From: JAICWP01 sp035278025 | GTDB lineage: Bacteria; Acidobacteriota; Terriglobia; Terriglobales; Acidobacteriaceae | NCBI GenBank assembly: GCA_035278025.1 | Contig: DATEJK010000117.1 | Span: 1-64,000, forward strand | Length of the DNA: 64,000 nucleotides | Direction: 5' to 3' | Shown: positions 7,787 through 16,621 of the stretch, piece by piece | Layout: every line of letters begins with the position of its first letter | Position numbering within the stretch: the stretch's first letter is position 1 | The notes under the pieces: model-generated | Databases searched by the model: none | Told to the model about the DNA's origin: nothing | Seen by the model: only the letters and a program-made list of their open reading frames with translations | Made by a program: the position numbers and the translations under genes

Positions 7787-7873
7787 TTTCTCTGCCCTTC
7801 TTTTGGCCCTCCCATGCCCGCCAACAAGCATCAGAGTCTCTTGACGTTCCCCGGATCAACTCAGGAGAGAGCT

Positions 7874-8407
7874 ATGCGTCCAGCCCGATACATGGTGGCG
7901 CTGTCGGTTTTGGCAATCTTCTTTGCCCTGGGGTGCAGCGGTAATCGTTCCAGCAACCCAGAGTTCAAAGATAGCGTCAAGAAATCCCTGCAACAGGCTG
8001 ATTTACAGAATGTTACAGTTGACGAAGACCGCGATAAAAACCTGATAACCCTGGGCGGTACCGTGCACTCGCCCGACGCTAAAAACAGGGCGATGGATGT
8101 GGCTAAGGCCGCAGCCCCCACCCGGGTCATCGCCAACCAGATCAGCGTTCAACCTGTGGACCAGGAATCAGCCGCCAAAAAGATCTCCAGCGACGTGGAT
8201 ACCGCCATCGAAAAGGAATACCAAGCGGTGCTGATTGCCAATCACCTCGATAAGGGCATTCACTACAAGGCCAAGAATGGTGTACTGACCCTTACCGGAA
8301 AAGTGGACACGCCCGACGACCGCCAGACCGCGCAGCAACTTGCCTCCAGCGTGCCCAACGTGCAGCAGGTGATCAATGAGCTGCAGGTGAAGCGGCCGAC
8401 GGGGTAG
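7874..8407 (+). CDS. BON-domain lipoprotein
   Basis: Envelope lipoprotein of 177 residues with two BON domains. The start at 7874 follows AGGAGAGAG and gives a lipoprotein signal, with the lipobox cysteine in FALGCSGN. BON domain 1 covers about residues 30-95 (NVTVDEDRDKNLITLGGTV). BON domain 2 covers about 105-172 (IHYKAKNGVLTLTGKVDTP). Members bind membranes or phospholipids and often respond to osmotic or envelope stress, as OsmY does. No operon partner is evident. Confidence 0.85.
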   Translation: MRPARYMVALSVLAIFFALGCSGNRSSNPEFKDSVKKSLQQADLQNVTVDEDRDKNLITLGGTVHSPDAKNRAMDVAKAAAPTRVIANQISVQPVDQESAAKKISSDVDTAIEKEYQAVLIANHLDKGIHYKAKNGVLTLTGKVDTPDDRQTAQQLASSVPNVQQVINELQVKRPTG

Positions 8408-8519
8408 TCACTACCTGGTACCCAGTACCTAGTTAAGACCGCTCGCGCGAGCGGAAGCTTTGTCGCGGACGCTAGGGATTTGCGAGTACTGTTGCGGGCA
8501 CCAGTACCAGGTACTGTCC
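8408..8519. repeat. Inverted GTACC heptad array with GC palindrome
   Basis: Left arm has units CTACCTG, GTACCCA, GTACCTA. The right arm has CACCAGTACCAGGTACTG. Between them lies the perfect 16-base palindrome CCGCTCGCGCGAGCGG. It fills the whole gap between two convergent genes and could fold into a bidirectional terminator-like hairpin. Confidence 0.6.
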
Positions 8520-9635
8520 TTACCCGAACGCCTCTCTATTCACCACGTTGGGCACCTTGGTGAGGTCGCCGCCATAGTTCTTCTCCAGCACATCAATCAC
8601 GGCCTGCACGCAACGGCCCGCCATGCCCTTGTTGGGATCGGGAGAGAGGCGCGTGATGGAAGCCCCGCTGGCGAAGTGATGAAACAACCGCAGGCGGTCG
8701 GCCAGCGCGGGGTCGCGCAAGGAGGAGTCGGCGGGCAGAGGCTCCTTTTCGAAGACATCCAAAGCGGCGCCGGCAATCCATTTTTCCTTCAGAGCTTTGT
8801 ACAGCGCTTTTTCTTCCACCACCGGGCCGCGCGAGGTGTTGACCAGGTAAGCCGTGGGCTTCATCATGCGCAGGGTGAACTGGTTGAATAGGTGATAGGT
8901 GGGCGTCTTGGCCTCGCCTTCACGCAGCAGCGGCACATGCACGCTGACAAAATCAGCTTGCTTGATGGCGTCCTCGAAGGTCGTGTATTTGATCCAGGTG
9001 CGCTCGGGATTCAAGTGGCGCTCGAAGCGCAGGTCTTTGATCTGCTGGATGGCCTGGATGTAGTCGTGGTTCTGGTACACCGGGTCGTAACAGAGAATAT
9101 TCATGTCGAACCCGGTGGACTTTTTGATCATGGCCAGGCCGATGCGTCCGGTGCCGATAATGGCGATGGTCTTGCCGGTAACCTCGTCCCCCAGAAAGGG
9201 CAGGTAGGGGTGCCATGAGCCCCATTTGTTTTCCCGCACCAGCTTTTCGCTGTTCCACAGCTTGCGGGCCAGCGCCCCCATGATGAAGAAGGCAAACTCG
9301 GCGGTGGCCTCCGTGAGCACGTCGGGGGTATGGGTGAAAGGGATGTGGTAGCGGTTGGCATCGGCACGATTGATATTGTCGAAACCTACAGCGTATTGGG
9401 CCACCACCTTCAGGCGCGGCTTCCCTGCTTCGAACACTTCCGCGTCAATGGGATCGCGCAGCGTGGTGATGAGCCCATCCACGCCCTGGCGCAGCTTGTC
9501 TAAGATGAGCTTTTTGGGCGGCGGTTCCGGGCTCGGGTAAACCTCCACCGCGTAACCGCGCTGGCGCAGCCGCTCCAGCGCGTCGCCGCCAATGTCGCAG
9601 GTGGCAAACACACGAAAGCCGTTGTTTTCGGGCAT
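8520..9635 (-). CDS. D-2-hydroxyacid dehydrogenase (NAD-dependent)
   Basis: 371-residue member of the D-isomer-specific 2-hydroxyacid dehydrogenase family. The catalytic domain leads into the NAD-binding Rossmann motif in IAIIGTGRIGLAMIK near residue 160. The substrate-binding region VNTSRGPVVEEKAL follows near 270 and a C-terminal HHFASGA near 320 replaces the usual HxGxxT. These changes make glyoxylate/hydroxypyruvate reductase or a related reductase as likely as D-lactate or 3-phosphoglycerate dehydrogenase. The ATG at 9635 was chosen because AGAGGAACC precedes it; the frame continues upstream but without a site. Confidence 0.85.
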   Translation of the reverse strand: MPENNGFRVFATCDIGGDALERLRQRGYAVEVYPSPEPPPKKLILDKLRQGVDGLITTLRDPIDAEVFEAGKPRLKVVAQYAVGFDNINRADANRYHIPFTHTPDVLTEATAEFAFFIMGALARKLWNSEKLVRENKWGSWHPYLPFLGDEVTGKTIAIIGTGRIGLAMIKKSTGFDMNILCYDPVYQNHDYIQAIQQIKDLRFERHLNPERTWIKYTTFEDAIKQADFVSVHVPLLREGEAKTPTYHLFNQFTLRMMKPTAYLVNTSRGPVVEEKALYKALKEKWIAGAALDVFEKEPLPADSSLRDPALADRLRLFHHFASGASITRLSPDPNKGMAGRCVQAVIDVLEKNYGGDLTKVPNVVNREAFG

Positions 9636-9689
9636 GGTTCCTCTGGTTCCTAAAAACCCCACAGGCGAAACTGGAAATTGTACTGCAGA

Positions 9690-9819
9690 AGAAGCAGTCA
9701 GCAGTCGCGAAGGCAAGCAGTTAGCAATGAGCAGTTAGCATTTAGCCCCTGGACTTCGCGACCGAATGGAAGAGAATCGTGAAGCGCTAAGTGCTAATTG
9801 GCAAGTGCTAAGTGCTGCT
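9690..9819. repeat. Inverted heptad array (AGCAGTT type), copy 2
   Basis: Left arm AGCAGTCAGCAGTC and AGCAGTTAGCATTTAGCCCC, core of about 40 bases ending AATCGTGAAGCG, right arm CTAAGTGCTAATTGG and AAGTGCTAAGTGCTGC. It shares the core ending (CGTGAAG) and arm units with 5381-5484 and 61311-61486. Confidence 0.75.
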
Positions 9820-9821
9820 TT

Positions 9822-11873
9822 TCACAGCGCCGCCATGGCGTGCTCACGGGCGTGCGACTTCTTGATGGCCAGCAGCTCCACCGCTTTCTGCGCGATGTGC
9901 TCGGCGCTGACCTCGAATTCCCTGATCAGCTCCCAGGGCGCGCCGGAATCGCCAAAGCGGTCTTTCACCCCAATCGCGCCCGTGATCACCGGCAGACCAT
10001 AGAGCTGGCCGCTGCCGGTAATGACCTCGCTCACCCGGCCGGAAAGCGCGCCGATCTGGTGCTCTTCAGCGGTAATGACCACGCCCGTCTCCTTGGCGGC
10101 GTGAATGAGGGCGGCGCGGTCCAGGGGCTTGAGCGTGTGCAGGTTGATGACCCGGGTTTCGCAATCGAAATCTCTTTTCAGAATGAAGGCGGCGCGCATG
10201 GCCTCCGGAACCATGGGCCCGCAGGCGATGATGCTCAGGTCTTCCGATTCGTTGCGGTACTCGGAAGCCAGAATGGTTTCGAAGGCATCCACAAACTGCT
10301 CCGCCTCGCCGCGCAGGCGAATCACGTTGGCTTTGCCGAAGATAAAAGGCGTGTCTTGGCTGGTGACAATAGGCGTGGCTTCGCGGGCAAAACGCACGTA
10401 CTTGGGGCCGACGTGCTCCAGCAGCAGGTAGTCGGTGGCCTTCCTGGTCTCAATCGAGTCACAGGGCACCACCACCGACATGTTGGGCAACCCGCACATC
10501 GCGAACAAGTCCTCCAGGGCCTGGTGGGTGGCGCCGTCCGGACCCACGGAAACACCGCCATGGGCCCCGGCGACCATGACGTTGAAGTTGCCGTAGCAGA
10601 CGGAAACCCGCAACTGGTCGAGATTACGCGCGGCCGCAAAGGTGGCATAGGTGCCCAGCACCGGCAGCTTGCCTTCTTTGGCCAGCCCGGCCGCCGCGGC
10701 CGTGGCCGATTGCTCGGCAATTCCCATGCTGAGCCAGCGCGGCTTGCGCTCCGGATGCCCGGCGTAGAACTCGCTGATGGTGATGGAGCCGGAAATGTCC
10801 AGTCCTAAACAGACCACCCGCGAGTCATCGCCGTTTTCTGCCAGCGACTGCCCGAAGCCCTTGCGCGTGGGCTCCATCTTCACCTTCATGTTGCGGCCGG
10901 CATTCCACCAGTAGTCGCGGCCAAATTTGGGCTGCTTGGCTGCCAGCTTTTCCTCCACTTCCGCCTGGTAGTGGCGGGCCCAGGCCAGCAACTGCTCGTA
11001 AGGGATTTTTTTCTCCAGCCCGAGTTCCTGCAGGCCCTTGATCATCTCTTCTTTGCTCGGCGACTTGCCGTGCCAGCCGGCTACATTTTCCATGAAGCTG
11101 ACGCCCTTGCCCTTAACCGTGGCGGCGATGACCAGCAGCGGCGTGCCCGTGGCCGGCCGCGTTTTGGCTTGCTCAAGAGCGGTGACAATCTGCTTCATGT
11201 CGTGGCCATCAATGCGCACCACTTCCCAGCCAAAGGCATGGTACTTGTCTTGCAACGGTTCGATGTTCATGACCTCGCAGACTGGCCCGTCAATCTGCAG
11301 ACGGTTGAAATCCACGATGGCGACCAGGTTGTCGAGCTTGTAGTGCGCCGCCTCCATGGCCGCCTCCCAGATGTTGCCCTCCTGCTGCTCGCCATCGCCC
11401 ATCAGGCAGAAAACCTTGTTCTTGCGCCGGTCCAGTTTGGCGGCCAGGGCTGCGCCCACAGCTACGCTCAGCCCCTGACCCAGCGAGCCGCTGGAAACTT
11501 CAATGCCGGGCAGCTTGGGCCAGTGCGGATGTCCCTGGAAGGGCGACCACAGCTTGCGCAACGTGACCACGTCTTCGGGCTTGCAGAAGCCCGCAAACGC
11601 CAGTCCTAGATACAGAGCGGGCGCCTTGTGTCCCGCCGACCAGATGATGCGGTCGCGGTTTTCCCAGTTGGGATTTTTGGGATCGTGATCGGCCACGCGC
11701 AGGTAGAGCGCAGCCACAATATCCATAATGGAAAGCGTGCCGCCGGCATGGCCCGAGCCCGCCGCGGCCAGCGTCACCAGGTCGTAGCCGCGCATCAGAT
11801 CGGCAGCCTCAGCTAACTGCTCGATGGAGTAGTCACGGATGTGCTTTCCGCTTTTGGAATCAATGAGTGCCAT
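9822..11873 (-). CDS. tkt: Transketolase
   Basis: Thiamine-diphosphate enzyme of 683 residues that moves two-carbon units in the pentose phosphate and Calvin-type pathways. The N-terminal catalytic region has AGSGHAGGTLS with the catalytic His and GSLGQGLSVAVGAALAA. The ThDP motif runs from GDGEQQEGNIWEA to IVDFN, near residues 155-185. The pyrimidine-binding domain starts near 330 and the C-terminal domain ends in ELLAIKK. It is a full-length single chain, not the split archaeal/acidobacterial N and C subunit pair, although the N-terminal half resembles split forms. It is monocistronic between repeat elements. Confidence 0.93.
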   Translation of the reverse strand: MALIDSKSGKHIRDYSIEQLAEAADLMRGYDLVTLAAAGSGHAGGTLSIMDIVAALYLRVADHDPKNPNWENRDRIIWSAGHKAPALYLGLAFAGFCKPEDVVTLRKLWSPFQGHPHWPKLPGIEVSSGSLGQGLSVAVGAALAAKLDRRKNKVFCLMGDGEQQEGNIWEAAMEAAHYKLDNLVAIVDFNRLQIDGPVCEVMNIEPLQDKYHAFGWEVVRIDGHDMKQIVTALEQAKTRPATGTPLLVIAATVKGKGVSFMENVAGWHGKSPSKEEMIKGLQELGLEKKIPYEQLLAWARHYQAEVEEKLAAKQPKFGRDYWWNAGRNMKVKMEPTRKGFGQSLAENGDDSRVVCLGLDISGSITISEFYAGHPERKPRWLSMGIAEQSATAAAAGLAKEGKLPVLGTYATFAAARNLDQLRVSVCYGNFNVMVAGAHGGVSVGPDGATHQALEDLFAMCGLPNMSVVVPCDSIETRKATDYLLLEHVGPKYVRFAREATPIVTSQDTPFIFGKANVIRLRGEAEQFVDAFETILASEYRNESEDLSIIACGPMVPEAMRAAFILKRDFDCETRVINLHTLKPLDRAALIHAAKETGVVITAEEHQIGALSGRVSEVITGSGQLYGLPVITGAIGVKDRFGDSGAPWELIREFEVSAEHIAQKAVELLAIKKSHAREHAMAAL

Positions 11874-11960
11874 GGGACGCCCCTGTACACACGTAGTCCA
11901 ACTGATGAAGTTATGCCGGTATGTACCGGGGGTCAGTGATGCCCATCACACCGCAAAGCT

Positions 11961-12309
11961 CTTTTTTCACCACAGAGGACACAGAGAACACAGAGGAAAA
12001 ACATTCAAAATCTCTTACCACAAAGGTCACGAAGGATTTCAAAGCAGCGTCAAAAACAAGATGCGCATCGAGCACCGGGAGACAACCCGCACCGGCTATT
12101 GTCCGCAAACCCTCCTTACCACCAAGGGCACGAAGGTCACGAAGGATTTCAAAGCAGAGTCAAAAACAAGATGCGCATCGAGCAACCGGGAGACAACCCA
12201 CACCGGCTATTGTGCTTTAAACCAGAATCAATTTTTTGTGGAACTTCGTGTCCTTCGTGGTGAAGGGTTTTTGAGAATTATGCCTCTGTGCCCTCTGTGT
12301 CCTCTGGGG
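11961..12309. repeat. Nested palindromic element with 79-bp direct repeat
   Basis: Outer arms: CACAGAGGACACAGAG near 11974 and its complement CTCTGTGTCCTCTG near 12293, both in 9-base units. Inner arms: ACGAAGGTCACGAAGG and the complementary CTTCGTGTCCTTCGTGG near 12246. Inside lie two copies of a 79-base sequence (12025-12102 and 12135-12213) that differ by two substitutions and one indel. The element fills the gap between transketolase and the aminotransferase and touches the latter's stop codon. No coding capacity is evident. Confidence 0.8.
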
Positions 12310-13509
12310 TTAAGAAAGATTTTTCTTGGTCCATTCCTCGATGGAGCGCAGCGCGGTCTGGATGTTGTCAATGGAATTGGCCACGCTGAAGCGCAAATAG
12401 CCTTCGCCATACTCGCCGAAGGCCGTGCCTGAAAGACAAGCCACTCCCGCCTCCTCCAGCAGCGCGTCGGCCAGCTTTTTGGAGGGCCACCCGGTCTGCC
12501 TGATGTTGGGGAAAGTGTAGAACGCGCCCTTGGGACGGCGGCAGGAGAAACCGCGAATGCGGTTGATGCCGTCCACGAACACGTCGCGGCGGTGCTGGAA
12601 TTCCTGCCGCATGTACTCCACCGAAGACTGCTCGCCGCGCAGCGCCTCGATGCCGGCCACCTGGGTGAAGCTGGCGGTGCAGGAGTTGGAATTAGTCATC
12701 AGGCGGGCGATATAGGTGGCCAGGTCGGGGCGCATCACGCCGTAGCCCATGCGCCAACCGGTCATGGCGTAGGTCTTGGAGAAGCCGTCCAGGATGACGG
12801 TGCGCTCTTTGAATCCATCCTCGGCCACGATGGAATAGTGTTCGCCTTCAAAGACCAGCCGGCTGTAAATCTCGTCCGAGAGCACCATGACGTCGCGGTC
12901 GCCGATGGCGGCGGCGATGTCGCGAATGTTGCGTTGGCTGAGCACCCCGCCGGTGGGATTCTGCGGCGAGTTCAGAATGATGAGCTTGGTGCGGTCGCTG
13001 ATCAGGTCCGCGAGTTCGTTTACATCCAGACAGAAATCCAGCTCTTCCCGCAAGCGGATGGGCACCGGCTTGCCACCCATAAAGCGAATCATGGATTCGT
13101 AAATCGGGAAGCCAGGATTGGGATAGATGACCTCATCCCCTTCTTCCACCAGCGCCAGAATCAGGAAGAAAATAATGGGCTTGCCGCCGGGCACCACCAC
13201 CACTTCGTCGGCCGAGACGGGCACACCGCGACTGCGGCTGACCTCGTCGGCGATGGCCTGGCGCAGGTCGGGCAGCCCAGCGGAGGGGCCGTAATGGGTC
13301 CAGCCTTTATGCAGGGCCTCGACCGCCGCATCCACGATGTTGGATGGGGTAGCGAAATCGGGCTCGCCGATCTCCAGGTGCACTATGCGCCTGCCCTGCC
13401 GCTCCAGGGCGCGCGCCTTGACCAGCACCTCAAACGCGGTTTCCGTGCCCAGCCGCGACATGCGGCGGGCCAAACGCAATTCAGGAATGGTCTTGCTCAT
13501 GGTTGCCAT
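12310..13509 (-). CDS. Class I/II pyridoxal-phosphate aminotransferase
   Basis: About 399-residue fold-type I aminotransferase of the aspartate aminotransferase superfamily. Visible: substrate-side VHLEIGEPDFATPS near residue 45, the cofactor region LNSPQNPTGGVLS near 180, LSDEIYSRLVF near 212, the Schiff-base lysine in ILDGFSKTYAMTGWRMGY near 245, and the C-terminal arginine in YLRFSVANS. Substrate is probably aspartate or another amino acid with 2-oxoglutarate. An internal Met at 13500 is an alternative start. TATAAT at 13524-13529 on the minus strand lies 14 bases before the ATG, implying a very short leader. Confidence 0.88.
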   Translation of the reverse strand: MATMSKTIPELRLARRMSRLGTETAFEVLVKARALERQGRRIVHLEIGEPDFATPSNIVDAAVEALHKGWTHYGPSAGLPDLRQAIADEVSRSRGVPVSADEVVVVPGGKPIIFFLILALVEEGDEVIYPNPGFPIYESMIRFMGGKPVPIRLREELDFCLDVNELADLISDRTKLIILNSPQNPTGGVLSQRNIRDIAAAIGDRDVMVLSDEIYSRLVFEGEHYSIVAEDGFKERTVILDGFSKTYAMTGWRMGYGVMRPDLATYIARLMTNSNSCTASFTQVAGIEALRGEQSSVEYMRQEFQHRRDVFVDGINRIRGFSCRRPKGAFYTFPNIRQTGWPSKKLADALLEEAGVACLSGTAFGEYGEGYLRFSVANSIDNIQTALRSIEEWTKKNLS

Positions 13510-13580
13510 CGCATAAACAGGGCATTATACGACCCGGCCGGCGGCTGAAGCTTACGCGGCTGGCCACGCCCCGCCTCCAT

Positions 13581-13601
13581 AAAACGGGCTGCCGAAGCCC
13601 G
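13581..13601 (-). terminator. Possible Rho-independent terminator
   Basis: Minus strand: stem CGGGCT / AGCCCG with loop TCGGC followed by TTTTAT. It lies about 235 bases after the stop codon of the secreted-protein gene at 13837 and could end that two-gene unit. The rest of 13510-13836 holds a short tandem repeat and otherwise nothing I can name. Confidence 0.5.
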
Positions 13602-13734
13602 CAAACTATTCATTCTTCCCTTTCTTCCCCGCTCCTGCAGCCACGCCGGTCACATGCTCGTGTGATGCTGAATCCGCCAGCCCCGCCTTTCATGATTCCT
13701 GGCCCCCTGTTTGGCGAAAAGGCGAGAGGACAGC

Positions 13735-13770
13735 GCCAAGTTCTCAGTAAAGGCCAAGTTCTCAGTAAAG
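13735..13770. repeat. 18-bp perfect tandem repeat (two copies)
   Basis: The 18-base unit GCCAAGTTCTCAGTAAAG occurs twice head to tail in the non-coding gap between the aminotransferase and the secreted-protein gene. Confidence 0.9.
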
Positions 13771-13836
13771 AAGGTCGGCGGCGCAAAGGACTCCGGGGGT
13801 GTTGCCCTCGGCAGCGGCGCAGATCGTCAGGTGAGA

Positions 13837-14559
13837 TTATTTGAAGACGTTGTTTTCGGGAACGCCGAAATGGGCTGCTTTAGGCGCGCACGTATCAATG
13901 GAGGTTAAGACGATGTTGGCCGGCTCGCCCACGGCCTGCCCCGAAATCACATAGGGGCGGTATTGGTCCCTGGGCGTGTGATTGTCCAGGAATTTTTTGA
14001 TGAAGGGAGAGCAGTTGACCGCAAACGCGGATTTTTCCTCTGTCCACCACACCGCTCTGAATCTGAAGGGTCTTCCCGATTCCGCTACTCCCGAAACCAC
14101 GGAATAGGACCCATCGTTGCTGGTCGCGATGGACCTGAACTCGTCCACCTTAAACACGAGCCAGCGGCCTTTCTGGCCTGGAGCAAGGAACTTGCAGGCC
14201 TCCGCCTCACAAGTCCGCTTGACGCGGTAAATGTTGATGGTGACGGGCTGGGTGGATGTGTTCTTGTATTCGACCGAGACTTTGCCGGATACAGGCTGGT
14301 ATTTCCTGGAAGCGCCCAGCGGGGTGGCAATCGAGTAGTGGATGCCGCTGGTCAACTCCGTGGCCTGAACACAATTCGTCGTGCAACGCTGAGCTTGCAC
14401 AGCCAGCCACCCAATTTCGACCGGTTCGGTTGACTCAACAGTGATGGTGTACGCTTGTCCTGGTTTCAGGACAACCCCCGATTTGACCGGAACATGCATG
14501 ACTGCTGCGTGAGCCACAGCAGCCCACAAGAGAAGAAACAGCAGCATGGGACAGCGCAT
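13837..14559 (-). CDS. Secreted protein of unknown function
   Basis: 240 residues starting MRCPMLLFLLLWAAVAHA, a clear Sec signal peptide. The mature part is mainly beta-rich, with two cysteine pairs in RCTTNC and TCEAEAC that could form disulfides. I recognise no family. The ATG at 14559 was chosen because it opens the signal peptide. A TATAAT box on the same strand ends only six bases before that ATG, so the mRNA may be leaderless. It lies downstream of the HEAT-repeat gene on the same strand. Confidence 0.65.
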   Translation of the reverse strand: MRCPMLLFLLLWAAVAHAAVMHVPVKSGVVLKPGQAYTITVESTEPVEIGWLAVQAQRCTTNCVQATELTSGIHYSIATPLGASRKYQPVSGKVSVEYKNTSTQPVTINIYRVKRTCEAEACKFLAPGQKGRWLVFKVDEFRSIATSNDGSYSVVSGVAESGRPFRFRAVWWTEEKSAFAVNCSPFIKKFLDNHTPRDQYRPYVISGQAVGEPANIVLTSIDTCAPKAAHFGVPENNVFK

Positions 14560-14642
14560 GCCGGCATTATATGGCGGGGAAGAAAACCGTTGAGTCCTTC
14601 GAAGGTCGGCCGCCAGGGACAGCGACGAAATGGCTGCGAGGT

Positions 14643-15617
14643 TCATTGGCTATCCCGCGTTACCGGATTCCAGCGCCCGTCATTGGAGCTGTACCAGTTC
14701 CGCCAGGAGGCGGCATCGTGCGGAAGATTCTGCCCGGTGATGTCGCGCAGGGCCTGGAACACCCACAGGCGGGTTTGCCCATCCAGCGCCGGATCATCGG
14801 CAAAGTCGAGCAGCCTGGGCACGGCGGTGCGGCGCTGCTTTTCGCTCAACATGCCGGATTGTGCCAGCGCGCACGCCGCCCGCTCGCGGATCATAGGCGA
14901 GGGATCGTCGTGCAGCACGCCCAGAAGCGGCGCGATGGTCTCATCGGTTCCCAGGTAGGAAACACCCTCGACCGCCCAATAGCGAATGTTCACGTTGGAG
15001 TCGTGAATGGAAGCCAGCAGAATCCGGGCGCCACGTTGCGGCTCGATGCCGCGCCCGCCCAGCAGCCCGATATCCCACAGCGCATTGGCGCGTGGTCCCT
15101 GCTCCCCCGTATAGGCATCCGGCTCCAGCCGGTCAACCGTGGCCGAGGTCTTTTCCAGGTTGCGCGCCGCCAGGTCCACCTCGATGGCCGCCGCCCGCAC
15201 CCGCAGATCGTCGGAATTGAGAGCGGTGACGAACAGGTTGTTCAGCCGGCTATCGAGAGTGATCTTTCCCCGCCACTGCTCCGCGCGCGCCGCGATCTGG
15301 TCGTTCGCGCCCTTGTAATGATTAACCGAGCGCTCCAGAAGCAGTCCAGCCTGCGCCTGCGGCGTCATTCGGTCCAAATCCTCCGTTTCGTGCTCGGACA
15401 GAACGTTGGCGGAAGCGGGCACGGGCTTGCCGCGCAGGCTGAGAAATTGCTCTACCTGCTGCCAGGCTGCCCGCGCTGTGGGCTTGCCTACCACCAGGGC
15501 CAGCACCAGGCCTACGATCCATAGCGCCCGCCAGGAACTCCTGCCGGGCTCGATGGGCTCAGGCGGGGCTGGGTTCAGGTTCTGCCGGGCAGGGCCCGCA
15601 TTGGACGATAGGTCCAT
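14643..15617 (-). CDS. Membrane-anchored HEAT-repeat protein
   Basis: 324 residues. A Pro-rich cytoplasmic N-terminus leads to one membrane segment (ALWIVGLVLALVVG, residues 31-44). The large C-terminal domain contains HEAT/armadillo-like helical repeats. Repeat-like units are seen in DDLRVRAAAIEVDLAAR near 145, DSNVNIRYWAVEGVSYLG near 215 and DPSPMIRERAACALAQSG near 245. Such repeats bind proteins. No enzymatic motif is seen. The partner is unknown; the neighbouring secreted-protein gene may be co-transcribed. Confidence 0.75.
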   Translation of the reverse strand: MDLSSNAGPARQNLNPAPPEPIEPGRSSWRALWIVGLVLALVVGKPTARAAWQQVEQFLSLRGKPVPASANVLSEHETEDLDRMTPQAQAGLLLERSVNHYKGANDQIAARAEQWRGKITLDSRLNNLFVTALNSDDLRVRAAAIEVDLAARNLEKTSATVDRLEPDAYTGEQGPRANALWDIGLLGGRGIEPQRGARILLASIHDSNVNIRYWAVEGVSYLGTDETIAPLLGVLHDDPSPMIRERAACALAQSGMLSEKQRRTAVPRLLDFADDPALDGQTRLWVFQALRDITGQNLPHDAASWRNWYSSNDGRWNPVTRDSQ

Positions 15618-15912
15618 CGCGCAAGTCTAGACCGCTTGCCGGGGCCGGTAAAACGTGACCTTCGTAATCCCCGCGACACGGGCAGGCTCCCACCACCCCA
15701 CCATCGGGTTGTGCCCTGTCCACCCCCTGGCGAGGAAGACCTTCCTTATCACAGCAAAGGTTGACCCAGACTACAACCGGGCGGTGATGCCGGTCACAGA
15801 CAAGGGGTGACGCTCTGCGGCATAACATCACATCAAGCTGTGACTAAATCTGGGCCTGCGCGAGTCCGCCACGTGCCGCTGCCGCCGGACACGCAAACAA
15901 GGAGGCCTCGTC

Positions 15913-16140
15913 ATGCTGCGGCGCACGGACGTTATTGGATTTGCGGGCCTCGCGATGCTGGTGGCGGGAGCGATTCTGTTCCTTACCGGCTCGGAAAGCG
16001 AATTGACCTGGGTGTACTGGATGACCGGGACCTGTATCTGGTTTATCGGTTTTGGCGTGCTGCTGGGCTGGATCATGTGGCGCGCCGGAACATTCACAGA
16101 ACGGCCGGCGGCCAAATCCGCTGCCCCCCGCAAACAATAG
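15913..16140 (+). CDS. Small two-helix membrane protein of the bc-type complex cluster
   Basis: 75 residues with two membrane helices, IGFAGLAMLVAGAILFLTG near 8-26 and WMTGTCIWFIGFGVLLGWIMW near 36-56, and a basic tail. It is the first gene of the Rieske-cytochrome b operon, 10 bases before the Rieske start. It may be an accessory subunit or assembly aid of the quinol-oxidising complex; that is inferred from position only. Its own family is not recognised. The 295 bases upstream presumably hold the operon promoter, but I see no convincing -35/-10 pair. Confidence 0.65.
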   Translation: MLRRTDVIGFAGLAMLVAGAILFLTGSESELTWVYWMTGTCIWFIGFGVLLGWIMWRAGTFTERPAAKSAAPRKQ

Positions 16141-16150
16141 GACAGGAACC

Positions 16151-16621
16151 ATGCACTATGCACAACCACAACAGGAAGCAGTAGCGGCGCCGGGAAGACG
16201 TCGCTTTCTGGGCATGCTGCTGGGCGGCGGCCTGTTCGCCTCCGCCGTCTCATTTTTCTATCCCGTGCTGCGCTATCTGGTGCCACCGCGTATTACGGAC
16301 ATGGGCGGCGACACCGTTGTGGCGGGCAAGGTGGGGGAACTGCGGCCCAACAGCGGCAAGATTTTCCGCTTTGGCAGCCGCCCCGGCCTTCTGATGCTGG
16401 GCGCCGACGGCCAGTACCGCGCGCTTTCCGCCACCTGCACCCACCTGAGCTGCACGGTGCAGTACCGCAGCGACCTGCGTGAGGTGTGGTGCGCCTGCCA
16501 TAACGGCATGTACGACCTGTCCGGCCGCAACCTGTCCGGTCCTCCGCCCCGGCCGCTGGAGCAGTATGACGTGCACGTCCGCGGCGATGAGATCATCGTC
16601 AGCCGCCGGCGGGAGGCGTAG
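16151..16621 (+). CDS. Rieske iron-sulfur protein
   Basis: 156-residue Rieske subunit that takes one electron from quinol bound to cytochrome b. A twin-arginine motif (GRRRFLGMLLGG) precedes a single membrane anchor. Cluster ligands are CTHLSC at about 96-101 and CACHNG at about 114-119, giving the two Cys and two His of a 2Fe-2S Rieske centre plus the disulfide cysteines. The start ATG at 16151 follows AGGAACC; the frame also runs upstream inside the preceding gene. The stop codon abuts the cytochrome b start without spacing. Confidence 0.93.
   Translation: MHYAQPQQEAVAAPGRRRFLGMLLGGGLFASAVSFFYPVLRYLVPPRITDMGGDTVVAGKVGELRPNSGKIFRFGSRPGLLMLGADGQYRALSATCTHLSCTVQYRSDLREVWCACHNGMYDLSGRNLSGPPPRPLEQYDVHVRGDEIIVSRRREA

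Noticed and set aside
11961..12309. CRISPR array
   Set aside because: Only two long repeats with unequal surroundings, palindromic outer units and no regular spacers or cas genes.
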